From Magicicada septendecula (lineage: Eukaryota > Arthropoda > Insecta > Hemiptera > Cicadidae), in contig CM068369.1 of assembly GCA_034769895.1 (NCBI GenBank), forward strand, positions 428,879,479-428,943,478: 64,000 bases of DNA. Reading direction: 5' to 3'. Shown one piece after another: positions 46,367-57,244 of this stretch. The notes beneath the pieces are model-generated. The model made no database searches and was not told the origin of the DNA. It worked only from the letters and a program-made list of their open reading frames with translations. Every line of letters begins with the position of its first letter. Positions within the stretch are counted from its first letter, which is position 1. A program made the translations under genes and the position numbers.

Positions 46367-47166
46367 TGTAACGGTACAATTCTGGTACCATCATAATTTT
46401 GGGAAATCATTGTTCAAAAGCATAATTATTGTATTTCATTTTATATCCCATATAAAAGATTGGTAAAGTAATTGAGAATTTTCAATAACGCAATATTGAG
46501 TTAACAGGATTTGTGTCGAGGTCAGTGGAAAATGACAAAAGTAGCAAAAAACAGTTCGTCATAATAACGGGTAAACACGCCTAGCCCATGATTACGTCAG
46601 ACGAAAGAATGCAAGGCGCATTATTATACAATTGTATTTAACTAGGCTTGGCCGTACAAACAAAGAACCAGTGACGTAGTTTTGCCCCACCTCTGCAATG
46701 CTCAGTGGTGAAACGTGGTCATTTTCGTCTCGACTGTGAAGTGGGCCGGTCGGCCAAGTCACACGGCCGGCAAATTCACCGAGTGTGGTTATCTAAATTT
46801 TACACTACCAAAAGTTTATTTAATATGCAATAACAGTTGTTAAAAATTGAAATCGTAAGATCACGATGGGACACTACAATCGAGAGTGTGTGATCAAGAT
46901 GGGACATTACGAATCGAGAATGTGAGATCGCGATAGGACACTACAATTGGGAGTGTGAGATCAAGATAGTACAGTTTCAATGCAGTGACAGCTAAGTACC
47001 ACTAACTTACGCAGTACACAAAATAATCAAATATAAATATTAAAATCCAATACTCAAAATTAACTAAATTCAGTAAAATGAGCTCATGACGAAATTGTAC
47101 CAGAGAATAAGAGGGAGGGAGTGAAAGAGTGGATACTATTCAATATTAATAAGTGCTGGGTTGTGC

Positions 47167-47204
<38 letters not shown>

Positions 47205-47773
47205 CATTCACTTTCTGCTACAGTCCGTTTCTTGATGTATATAATACTATAATACTTATAACTATTTTACCTCAAGATGTATTTTTTCTTTAGGGACATT
47301 CTTTAGAGAAGCAAGATGGCGAAGGTTGAAGATGGGAGAACAGGATCTCCCGAAACATGTCCCTAAAGAAAAAATACATCTTGAGGTAAAATAGTTATAA
47401 GTATTATAGTAATATATATATATATATATATGTTTATCATGTTTCTTAATATTATAATACATGTTTGTTTTTGGAGGGATAAAGTATTGTAAGGGTGTAA
47501 TATTTGATAAATGCCACCTGGCGTAACCTGTAGTCGATTTTCAATGTGTAGTCATTTTCACAAAATTAAAGGTCAATGGTATATTTTATTTTGAGTACAA
47601 TTATTTCAGGTAATACATTCCATGAACCTGGTTCGTGTAACCCGAATTCTGGACCCCAAGGTCAATTTCATATTTTGTATTTGTTGTGCAGTATGCAACA
47701 TGGCGCCCGATATTTTAATACACCTCAAATTAAATGTAACCGATTAATTAAACACAATTAAAGTTTTATTACA
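46367..47773 (+). repeat. E 5' LTR
   Basis: Starts TGTAACGGTACAATTCTGG and ends AAAGTTTTATTACA. It contains three diverged units of about 39 bp (GATCACGATGGGACACTACA) at about 46858-46975, a (TA)n tract with a foldback insertion, and AACATGGCGCCCG at about 47699. Confidence 0.9.
47171..47431. mobile_element. Foldback element in a (TA)n tract, E 5' LTR
   Basis: Arms about 47247-47300 and 47358-47410 (CTATAATACTTATAACTATT, TTTACCTCAAGATGTATTTT). The centre contains TTGAAGATGGGAGAACAGGA followed by TCTCCCGAAACATG, a hammerhead-like core. (TA)n lies on both sides. Confidence 0.85.
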
Positions 47774-47775
47774 AA

Positions 47776-47795
47776 TGGCTTTTGCGAACAGGGAC
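47776..47795 (+). other. E primer-binding site
   Basis: TGGCTTTTGCGAACAGGGAC, two bases after the LTR. The GAACAGGGAC tail matches the lysine-type PBS while the start differs. Confidence 0.55.
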
Positions 47796-47815
47796 TCTAC
47801 ATAAGACTTAATTTT

Positions 47816-48811
47816 ATGTGGAGTATACCTACCGGAGAAACGGAATGTTTACCTGAGATAATTGGGAAAGTACGTAAACATGTGCGAAAGGTAGGGTTAA
47901 GTTACAAGGTTATAGACATATGTGTTAGAGATATAATAACCAAAATGAGTACCAATGACAATAAAACTATAGAAATCAGTACAACTGATGTAGGTTTGAC
48001 TAGTGATATGGATGTTCCATTAACACAAATTAGTCAGATTGACGAGTCGAATACGAATGTATCTGTAGAGACAGTAACATTAACCTCCATCTCAAGTCAT
48101 GAAAATAAAACAGATGAGACAGCTGCTATGATGCAGTTACTATTACATAAATTTGATGAACAAAGTACGAAGTTTGATAAATTAGACGAGAAGTTCAGTG
48201 AAATAAAAAATGAAATTAAAACGCAAAATATTCAAATTAAAAGAGATTCCAATTTGAAATTTGACGAAATAAAAAATGAAATTAAAAAACGTAATGATAA
48301 TTTTGATAAACAATGTGACGAAGTGACTAAAAGGTTAGATGAAAGGTTAATTCAAATAAAGAATAAGAAGGTAAGTAGTAGTGAAAATATGACGAAAAAC
48401 AAAGTGCTAATTAATAAGGTGAGTAACAATGATAATTTGAATAATGAATTTACAGGTAGTAACAATGATATAATTAAGAATATGGTGTTAGAAAATGATG
48501 ATGAGAATATTGGGAGTGATAATGAGATGTTTGTGTGTGTTGAGTCAGAGAGAGAGCTGAGAGAATGTATATTTGTAAAAGGGATGCAGGGGGTAGAATT
48601 TTCCCTTGATGTTGTAGTAGGGGGTGAAGAAATGTCTTCACGTATTTTTAGCAAGGACGTGAGTTCCTTAGATTTATATTTGGGAGACGATAGGTCTACA
48701 AATAGAGTTCCCTGGTGTTTTTGTGTACCTCATAGGTGGTGCAGTAATTATGAGTTAGTGACCCCTGCATATTTGGAGAGAGAGAGAGAGTGTAGCTTGG
48801 TGTTATGGTAA
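47816..48811 (+). CDS. E gag-like coiled-coil protein, N-terminal and central part, 331 aa
   Basis: Two starts are possible: 47816, or the Met at 47945 (MSTNDNKTIEISTTD), which lines up better with the starts in other elements. The coiled-coil-like region (MMQLLLHKFDEQSTKFDKLDEKF) is close to D. A linker with KKVSSSEN and NKVSNNDN repeats carries AAGGTAAGT and AAGGTGAGT sites near 48366 and 48417. The conserved domain has KGMQGVEFSLD and SRIFSKDVSSLDLYLGD. The ORF stops early at 48811, and the C-terminal part lies in another frame (49047-49274), so the gene is truncated relative to A1 and A2. No catalytic motif is seen. Function unknown. Confidence 0.6.
   Translation: MWSIPTGETECLPEIIGKVRKHVRKVGLSYKVIDICVRDIITKMSTNDNKTIEISTTDVGLTSDMDVPLTQISQIDESNTNVSVETVTLTSISSHENKTDETAAMMQLLLHKFDEQSTKFDKLDEKFSEIKNEIKTQNIQIKRDSNLKFDEIKNEIKKRNDNFDKQCDEVTKRLDERLIQIKNKKVSSSENMTKNKVLINKVSNNDNLNNEFTGSNNDIIKNMVLENDDENIGSDNEMFVCVESERELRECIFVKGMQGVEFSLDVVVGGEEMSSRIFSKDVSSLDLYLGDDRSTNRVPWCFCVPHRWCSNYELVTPAYLERERECSLVLW
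48587..48767 (+). other. E gag-region RNA structure
   Basis: CAGGGG (48587-48592) pairs with CCCCTG (48762-48767), as in B. The nested hairpin AAGGA (48653-48657) pairs with TCCTT (48665-48669), a changed pair relative to AAGGG/CCCTT. Confidence 0.58.
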
Positions 48812-49274
48812 GAAATGTATTGAGAGAGAGAGAAAGAGAGTAATAGAGATTTTTTAAGATAAATAGAAAGTATAAAGAATTTGTAGAAAGGTTAGGAGTA
48901 GAGATGGTGGATGATTATAGTGAATACTTACCTTATAGTGAAATTGAAATAGCAATAATAGTAGATGGTGATAATAATGAATACAATTACTTACCTTGGG
49001 AAGTAACAGGTGTCGCAGTAGATTATGCTGACGATAGTAATGACTTATGACTTACATGATTATGACAGATAATACTGAGGTAGACAGAACCATACCCGAT
49101 CGTGACATGGTATATGATAAATTAATATGGAATACACCTATTAATACGAACGAGACAATGGAAAAATATAAAAGTGTAGATAAATATTATAATGATAATA
49201 TTAATATCATTTATTTACTAAAAAATAAGTTGTATAGACCTAAGATTAGACTGTTATTCAATGATGGAGGATAG
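48812..49274 (+). pseudogene. E gag-like gene, C-terminal remainder
   Basis: Continuation after the stop at 48811, with disrupted frame through GA-rich sequence and then an open frame at 49047-49274 containing KLIWNTPIN and ending RLLFNDGG (DDGG in other copies). It matches B at 24100-24402. Confidence 0.6.
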
Positions 49275-49699
49275 ATTGTTTTAATTGTGTAATGAACATT
49301 TAATATATGTGAACAGTGGTTTTGAAATGGACTGCATATGAACTGATTTTGGTGAATGATAAAATAATAAGTTGGATTGTATATTTTTTGTGTGTATTAA
49401 TGTCAATGTATTTGTGTATTTTTGATGTTGTGTATTACAGGTAAATTTTATGTACACCATGTATGTAACAGTAAATCATAGTTTAATTGATTTAATAATA
49501 ACAATTAACATGTTTTTGCTTTGACTAAACAAGTGAAAGTAATGGTAAAATTTTGAATTGAATTAAATAATTGAAGATCAATTACTCAATTAATGTGGTA
49601 TAAAAGAAAGTTTGTGTAATGAAGTTAAATTATTAATTTGTACAGAAGAAAATTTCTAATGAATAACAAATGCGTAAGCATATATATATATATATATAC
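49275..49699 (+). other. E AT-rich spacer
   Basis: AT-rich, alignable with B after its stop. Ends in a (TA)n tract. Confidence 0.45.
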
Positions 49700-49869
49700 A
49701 CTATAATACTTATCACTAATTTACCTCAAGATATATTTTTTCCTTTAGGAACATGTTTCGGGAGATCCTGTTCTCCCATCTTCTGAAGATGGGAGAACAG
49801 GGTCTCCCGAAACATGTTCCTAAAAGAAAAAAATATATCTTGAGGTAAATTAGTTATAAGTATTATAGT
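49700..49869. mobile_element. 170-bp palindromic foldback in a (TA)n tract, E internal
   Basis: A near-perfect palindrome with centre near 49785. It is a relative of the 47247-47410 element (TTTACCTCAAGATATATTTT, GGAACATGTTTCGGGAGATC). Each strand carries CTGAAGATGGGAG...CTCCCGAAACATG. (TA)n flanks both sides. Confidence 0.92.
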
Positions 49870-51061
49870 ATTATATACATCAAGAAACGGACTGTAGCAG
49901 AAAGTGATTGAAATATATATATATATTTGAATATTAAGATGCATTGTTATTAGTAGGTGAGGGATGAATTTTCTAATACAATTGTCAATAATCACAGAAA
50001 TGTAAAGTGTTTAAAAAGGGAATAGAGATTGGGTGACAATTATATAAAATAAAGGCATGTGAGTTAGTCAATTAAAGTTGATGGTAGTTAGATAGATAAG
50101 AATTTTAAAGAAAATAATACACAAAGAGAGTGTTAGGTATTTTAGGGACACAGTAGTAGTGATTATAAGTAGAGAGGTGAGTAAAGTAAAGGGTAAACAT
50201 ATATTTGTTGATGATGATATTTTGTAGTGGGGGTGAGGTGATAAGGAGTGACCAACCTATAGCGTTGTGGCAGGTAATAGCGTAGTTTAAGGGAGTGTTT
50301 GCCGATATTTTGGAAGGGCAAAAAATTATGAATGTATATAGCCAGGTAGGGAACACACATCCAAGTACAAAGACGAGCGGTGCCAGAGGATTTAAATGGA
50401 ATTAGTGAAGGTGTTTATAATTGAGAAATGGGTGTCATAATATGTAAATCTGGTTGATAGTAGTGGTTAGTAGAAAGAAAGGTGAGTAAGACTATAAATG
50501 TTAGTGCCTATATAATAAGTCAAATCATAGTGAATACAGGAGTCACCCAGACTAATCAATGATAAAAGTGTGAAGGTTAAGTAGAAAATTCATAGTAAAA
50601 GGTAATAAGAAATGAAATCATAATAATAAATTTGAAATTGTAAAGAATTAAATGGTAGTAAATGATCAATAATTGATGGCTAATTAATAAAAGTTTAATA
50701 ATTAAACATTATTAATTATTTTACAATTCATTATGTTTATTTAAATTTTTATATTCAATGCTCAGTACAGCACTTATCTGTACTGTCGCATTATCCCTCT
50801 GCTTGGTAATAAAAAATTTAATAAATTTATTTATTAAATTTTTTTTTATTAAGTATTAATTAATTAATTAATTAAAAAGTAATGTTTATAATTTGATACG
50901 CAAATTTAAAGAAATTTTAATCAAGTTAAATGTGAATTGGTTATTTTAATGTATTAACCGTATTAATGTATTAATGTTAATGGTGAGTGTATTATTATGT
51001 ATTATGTAATATGTATTATGTATTAGTGTAAGAGAATGGAACTTCTATATAATTCTTGTTG
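49870..51061 (+). other. E spacer with middle module
   Basis: AT-rich. The island at about 50225-50375 (GCGTTGTGGCAG, TTGCCGATATTTTGG, GGGAACACACATCC) matches B. A CAGTACAG...CTGTACTG hairpin lies at about 50762-50787. No structured module like that of A1. Confidence 0.5.
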
Positions 51062-51411
51062 AGTTGAAGCAAACCCAGTGCTTCTTAACACAAACAAGCA
51101 CATAGCTAAGGGGAAACAGATCAGTTAGGGATATAGCATTATACCAAGCCACTATTTTGATATTTTTGATTTGTTGTTTCAGTGTTTGGTGATGCTGTGA
51201 CGGCGCTCCTGAGCTGGCCATCGCGTCAGAGGAGCGTTACACGTCTGATTGGCCTTATGGTGTTGGGATCTCGTAGGAGAAGTCCAGTAAGGTCATGCAG
51301 GTACTGTCTCCATCATCGGACCACGGGTGAGTTGTTGTATTCTTTTCACATAAACAGTAAGGGGGTTGTGGCGACATATCCTACCTGATCCCTTTAGGAA
51401 GTACGAATGTG
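51062..51411 (+). other. E 3' conserved module with exon-like core and small ORF
   Basis: An acceptor-like TTTGTTGTTTCAG ends near 51181 and a donor-like GGGTGAGT lies near 51326. Between them an open frame begins MFGDAVTALLSWP and continues VLGSRRRSPVRS. F has the closely related MFGDAVAANLSWPARQ, and D and H have matching frames. The frame continues past the donor to 51388. Whether it is translated is unknown. Confidence 0.5.
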
Positions 51412-51453
51412 TCAATGAAAGTCATTATGCTTCGGCATAAAATCTTTCATTGA
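51412..51453 (+). promoter_or_regulatory. PPT-proximal stem-loop of E, UUCG tetraloop
   Basis: CAATGAAAG pairs with CTTTCATTG, where D has CAATGAGAG with CTCTCATT: a compensatory G:C to A:T change. The tip is TTATGC-TTCG-GCATAA. GGGGG and the 3' LTR at 51462 follow. Confidence 0.78.
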
Positions 51454-51461
51454 GGGGGTTT

Positions 51462-52690
51462 TGTAACGGTACAATTCTGGTACCATCATAATTTTGGGAA
51501 ATCATTGTTCAAAAGCATAATTATTGTATTTCATTTTATATCCCATATAAAAGATTGGTAAAGTAACTGAGAATTTTCAATAACGCAATATTGAGTTAAC
51601 AGGATTTGTGTCGAAGTCAGTGGAAAATGACAAAAGTAGCAAAAAACAGTTCGTCATAATAACGGGTAAACAAGCCTACCCCATGATTACGTCAGACGAA
51701 AGAATGCAAGGCGCATTATTATACAATTGTATTTAACTAGGCTTGGCCGTACAAACAAAGAACCAGTGACGTAGTTTTGCCCCACCTCTGCAATGCTCAG
51801 TGGTGAAACGTGGTCATTTTCGTCTCGACCGTGAAGTGGGCCGGTCGGCCAAGTCACACGGCCGGCAAATTCACCGAGTGTGGTTATCTAAATTTTACAC
51901 TACCAAAAGTTTATTTAATATGCAATAACAGTTGTTAAAAATTGAAATCGTAAGATCGCAATGGGACACTACAATCGAGAGTGTGTGATCAAGATGGGAC
52001 ATTACGAATCGAGAATGTGAGATCGCGATGGGACACTACAATCGGGAGTGTGAGATCAAGATAGTACAGTTTCAATGCAGTGACAGCTAAGTACCACTAA
52101 CTTACGCAGTACACAAAATAATCAAATATAAATATTAAAATCCAATACTCAAAATTAACTAAATTCAGTAAAATGAGCTCATGACAAAATTGTACCAGAG
52201 AATGAGAGGGAGGGAGTGAAAGAGTGGATACTATTCAATATTAATAAGTGCTGGGTTGTGCCACTATATATATAGATATATATATATCATTTTCTATATA
52301 AGTAACTCGATGTTTCTTGCAGTAATTATATAATTTGTGATGTTTTCAATTTGTTTCTTCTGCAAGTAGAAGAAATTACTGCAAGAAACATCGAGTTACT
52401 TATATAGAAAATGATGGATGAAAACACCATACAAGGTGATGTAACTCATTCCTATAACCAATTTATTAAACGTAAAAAACAATTAATTAATTGTTTTGGA
52501 AACATATATTTTAACAAAAAATGCCTACACCTTAATATTTTTCCAAAATAGGTGTTAAAAAGAATATACAATATTATCTACTTGCAGAAGAAACAAATTG
52601 AAAACATCACAAATTAGATATATATATATATATATATGTTTATCATGTTTCTTAATATTATAATACATGTTTGTTTTTGGAGGGATAAAG
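51462..52690 (+). repeat. E 3' LTR, first piece
   Basis: Nearly identical to the 5' LTR but with a different foldback insertion at the same (TA)n site. Cut by F at AAAG (52687-52690). Confidence 0.9.
52265..52636. mobile_element. Compound foldback in a (TA)n tract, E 3' LTR
   Basis: Two interlocking inverted repeats: about 52287-52327 with 52372-52412 (TTTCTATATAAGTAACTCGA), and about 52330-52370 with 52579-52619 (AATTTGTTTCTTCTGCAAGT). Sequence differs from the foldback at the same site in the 5' LTR. Confidence 0.88.
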
Positions 52691-53804
52691 TGTGATATAT
52701 CGTTTTATTGATAATTAAAATGCGCTGAATTTAAAGTTACTGTTCATTATTTATTTACTGAATTCTTCGGGCGCCATCTTGCGTACTGCAAGAAATTAAT
52801 TATTGTACAAATATATGTACTTACCATTTTCTCGGGTTCTTTTCGGCGAACAGGAGATCAGAATGGTTTATTTGCAATAATGAATTTAATTCACATTGGC
52901 AATGAACAAAAGGTTTATTTACTCTATAATGCTCACAACCATTTTAACTTTCATAATATTCAAGAATAGATATTCGTAAAAAAGATCATTTTTGCTTAAG
53001 CAGTTTTCAAATTAAGATATAACATAAATACCAACTATTCTCTACAACTACGACATAACGAAAACCAGCGCTTTCACACACACACATAATTATTCCCCGA
53101 TTTTAAGAGCTCATATTAAAATTTTGAAAATTAAACCATAGTTGAAAATTTGGTTTTATTGTAGATTACTTAGCTGATTTAGTCATATTGTCCAGAAGAG
53201 GTACGACGCACACACGTTTGTTTCAGTTAATAATTAGTTTTATATCTCCACCGCTGTCATCATTCCAAGAAAACTGTTCCTTTCACTTGATTTAGATATG
53301 CTTTAAGTTTTGCGTTCCATTTTTTCACTGTTAGTTACATTTATGGTTTTGCGGTATTTACATTTTAGGTGCGGGCGACACAAAAAACTTCGCCTAAAAC
53401 CGGCGAGCCGGGCGGACGCGACAGTTGTTTGCGTCCGATCTGTTCAGATGTTATTGTCAGACTGTTCTTTCTTTGCTGTGAGTGTGACAAAGCTAGTGGC
53501 ACACTCCACCCACATTCCTTGTTATGTAAGGCGCTGACGTAACGTTCGCCTGATGTCAGTTACATAACTTGTTTTGCTGTTTTGTGTGTCATTGTCTGAC
53601 CTTGGCACAGTTCCGTCGGTTGTTACTCATTTTAGAAAATATTACTGGATAACAGTCACGTATCATGCCAACATCAGTGCTGCCACCGTCGCTATCTTTT
53701 CTACCACTGAATTTACCTTTCTTTTATATGTTTTGTCCCAATTATTTGAAAAAGTTATTTGTTTAAATACAAACTGCTTTATTACCCAAAATAGGCCCGT
53801 TACA
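52691..53804 (-). repeat. F 3' LTR
   Basis: On the plus strand from TGTGATATATCG to GGCCCGTTACA. GTAAGT (minus strand) lies at about 52819-52824, and AAGATGGCGCCCGAAG lies inside the LTR, about 70 bp from its end. Plus-strand ORFs here recur in the other LTR only because the LTR is duplicated. Confidence 0.9.
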
Positions 53805-53812
53805 ATACCCCC

Positions 53813-53854
53813 TCAATGAGATATTTTATGCCGAAGCATAAAAAATCTCATTGA
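53813..53854 (-). promoter_or_regulatory. PPT-proximal stem-loop of F, UUCG tetraloop
   Basis: On the minus strand TCAATGAGA pairs with TCTCATTGA around TTATGC-TTCG-GCATAA. The GGGGG polypurine tract adjoins the 3' LTR. Confidence 0.75.
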
Positions 53855-54190
53855 CACATTCATACTTGCTAAAGGGATCAGCCAGGATATGTCGCCACAA
53901 CCCCCTTTACGGTTTACAAAAAATATAATCAACTCACCCTTGGTCTGGTGACTGTGACCGCACCTGAATGACAATACTGGAATTCTCTCTCGAGATCCCA
54001 ACACCGTAGAGTCAGACAGATACTTAACGCCCCTGCTCTGACGCGCTGGCCAGCTCAGGTTCGCCGCCACAGCATCACCAAACACTGAAACAACAAATCA
54101 AATATCAAATAGTGGCCTTATACAACACCATATCCCCAACTGATCTGTTTCCCCCTAGCGGTGCTGGTTTGCGCTAAGAAGCACTGGTTT
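53855..54190 (-). other. F 3' conserved module with exon-like core and small ORF
   Basis: The minus-strand frame starting near 54085 reads MFGDAVAANLSWPARQSRG and VLGSRERIPVLSFRC, matching E, D and H. Acceptor-like and donor-like sites bracket it as in E. Confidence 0.5.
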
Positions 54191-55559
54191 TGTTTTTTAC
54201 TTATTTCTAACATATATATCAAAATATCTAACAACAACATGATACCCCTTTTAAAATTCCATAATCTCATTCTATCTACTTTCTCTTGTTAACTTTTATC
54301 CCAAAATTCAAAATTACTGCTCTGATTCCCATCAGAATTTAAATAAACATTTCCCATTACCATATTACATTTCGCTCATCCCCAATTTAAAAATGCATTT
54401 AAAATATTTAAATTCCTAAAATTCTCTTACACTAACAAACACAATATAACATAAGAAAACATAGTACACTCATAATTCACATTGTTATTCTTATCTTAAA
54501 ATAAACAATTTGTATTTAAAATTTACACACTTTACATCATTAAGTTTGCATATAAAATCAGAAAATTACCTTTTAATCTCAATTTAACTTTTATTAACTC
54601 GTTTCTCAAAAAAAAATTTTTTTTTTTTTTCAATCATTTCATTTATTATTCCCTTTCATTAATTTGGGTGATTCTACGTTATTCATTATAATTCATTTTA
54701 TCAACTTGGCATTTACCCATAATCTTACCCCTTTTATTACTCTAACGCTCCCTTACAAAATCTTTAACTAGTATGACACCCCACTATCAAAAAATCTACT
54801 AATCCTTCTCTACCTCTAACTACTTACTACTTTAACTCAATTCGCCACCTTCTCTCAATATATAAAAAAAAATACTCTCTAACCCTTTGTACATAGGATA
54901 TGTGTTCCCCCCCCAAAAAACTCAATTCCCGTTCTCTGGTTCCTGGATTCTACCTAAGGCAACCCCTTCTCACTAAAATCTATCCCTATCCCGTCCCAAC
55001 TTATCATTATGTTGCGGACTCCCACATTACACTACCCCTACTACAAAATTGCCATCCCCAAAATCTCAATCTCATTACCTTACTACAACTACAACAAAAT
55101 AACAACATCAAAATAAACAACAATATATCGCTCAAAACTCTACAATTTCCATTACTACTGTGTCTCCACTTATACTTCTCAAAATTCTATAACATACATT
55201 AACTCAAAACAACATTACAATATTTTCATCTCTCATTCTCTTTAATACCTCAATATTTTTCAACTTGGACTGACTCAAACGTTTTACTCAAATAATTACT
55301 ATCACCCAACTTCTATCTTTTGCAATCCATTGAAAATTTTAACTATCACAACTTTATTTCATTTTATTTTAAAATCTATAAACACATTGAAAACATATTA
55401 TTATATTTTTATAATCCTTATTCCTAACATACTACATGCACTTAACACAATAAGATATAATAAAAACAATATAGGAAGTATCTAGTGCATTTATTTTGCA
55501 AATCAAAAACAAAATTATTGAGTAGCGAATCATCATTATTAAAATACAACAAATTTCTA
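54191..55559 (-). other. F AT-rich spacer with middle module
   Basis: AT-rich. An island at about 54880-55040 (GGTTCCTGGATTCTACCTA, TGTTGCGGACTCCCAC on the plus strand) is a counterpart of A1 at 9535-9690. No gene. Confidence 0.45.
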
Positions 55560-55985
55560 ATACGTTATCCCCCTGGATAACCTCCCTGCCACACACACTA
55601 TGACCCCCCCTGGACTGTGGCGTCCAGTTGCGTCCACAAGGACTGAGGTTTTGGAGGAATGTGACATCTCCGTGTCCTTGCTTCTGCGTTACATTTTAAA
55701 GATTTAGATATCATAATATCTCTGTCTATAGTTATGCGCCCTTAATGCGGGTCTACCACCTGGCTTTGCTGTCCCTACTCGGACAGAGTGGTAGCCGCTG
55801 TTCCCTAGTTTGGTGATTCCCCTTAATTTCACCCCCCATCAATTTCAAAATACACCTTTACAACGATAACAGCTATGGCCAGTATTGTCAGCGCGTAATC
55901 GTAATGTGCCCCAACCATAGCTGTTAAAGCTAAACCAATTCCACGGTCAGGGTTTGGTGAGGCCGTGACCGCCCAAAAAGTTGGG
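55560..55985 (-). ncRNA. Conserved structured RNA module in F (candidate)
   Basis: Minus-strand counterpart of the A1 module. CGGTCA pairs with TGACCG (A1: CGATTA/TAATCG). AACAGCTATGG pairs with CCATAGCTGTT (A1: GTTAGCTATGG/CCATAGCTGAC). CTACCAC pairs with GTGGTAG, enclosing CTGTCC/GGACAG. AGATAT pairs with ATATCT (A1: GGATAT/ATATCC). CAAGGAC pairs with GTCCTTG (A1: CAAAGAC/GTCTTTG). The double changes preserve pairing. Confidence 0.65.
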
Positions 55986-56692
55986 GAATCACAAGTAAAA
56001 TATCTTTTGTAACACTAAACTTAATAATTATACTTAAATGACATTATTAGCATACACTAAACACACAATTCACTTTTAAATAATTTGTATCAAAACTTAT
56101 AAACATTAGAATTTGAAATTTTTATTAACTCTTTTATATATCATCATTTCATTATTTATCTTGTGCTGCAATTGGATTCCTCAAAATTTTCAAATTTATT
56201 ATTAATCTATATTTTTAACCATTATGCTATTCCACAAACTAAACCATTTGACATTTATTTACGGTACTCATTAATTGTTATTAAATTAAAATCTCATCAA
56301 ATAATTTAAATTCATGATAAAATTCAAACATATTACCTTCAATCACAATATTGAAACATCTCAAATTATTTACTTCAATTGATTATTAAAACACAACATA
56401 TTTCAATTATTATCAAAATTTACAAATCATCAATTATTGTCTTCATTATTAATTTTATTATTTATTTAGGCTTCAAAATATTAATAATATTATTCTTATT
56501 ATCACAACATTCTCTACTACATATACACATTATTTACCTAACATTTCATAATACACACAAATGAATTCACTACATTATTTACAAAGTATTCGCCAATAAC
56601 TGTTCAATTGTTTCACACTTCATATGTCCAAATCTGCAAGGTCGTTACCAAAATTTACAATATTAAAATTGTCCATTCACTGATTTTTTAGT
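55986..56692 (-). other. F AT-rich spacer after the gag-like gene
   Basis: AT-rich, alignable with G at 180-225 and 2712-3490. No feature. Confidence 0.45.
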
Positions 56693-57244
56693 TCAGCCTC
56701 CATCATCGTATAGATATCTAATATGTTTGTAACATGCATCATTGTTATCCACATACAATTTATTATTATTATTATTATAATAATCCATTAACCTTATTTC
56801 ATCCATTATACCATTATAATTTATAGGGTTATTCCCTATTAATGTTTCATAAACCTTGTCAACATAAGTTATTATTGTCCAGTCTCCATCAGTATTATTG
56901 GTCAATGTCAGGTAATTTGTTTCATCACTTTTATATTCCTCTACTATCATGTCAGGTAAGTCATAATTATTTATAAAAATATTATCAAAATAATTCTCTA
57001 TCTCTCTTGTAACAGGTAAGTATTTGATATGGTTCATCTTCACCCCTCCTAACCTTTCTCTCAATTCATCATAATTTCTTTTTAACTTATACAATTCTAT
57101 CTCTCTCTCAATACACCACTCTTTCTCTTCATAACACCACATCACACTCTCACAATTATTACAGACAGAGGGTACAACATTATACAACATCAATATACAC
57201 TTCAATTCATCTACTAATACGGGTCTCTCGCCCTTACTGTTCAT
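56693..57244 (-). pseudogene. gag-like gene of F, C-terminal 183 aa, fused to LTR sequence
   Basis: An open minus-strand frame from an ATG at 57244 to a DDGG stop at 56693. It shows GERPVLVDELKCILMLYNVVPSV, WCYEEKEW and KLKRNYDELRERLGG, and ends HIRYLYDDGG. The first residues (MNSK) come from LTR sequence: a deletion joins the 5' LTR near 57234 to the middle of the gene. The coiled coil and N-terminus are gone. The frame is still open over the whole conserved C-terminal region, which suggests a recent deletion. Closest to A1 and A2. Confidence 0.6.

Noticed and set aside
53310-53537. 75-aa ORF repeated at 57807-58034, and the following ORF at 53574
   Set aside because: Both are within F's LTRs on the strand opposite to the element. 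Their duplication reflects the LTR pair.
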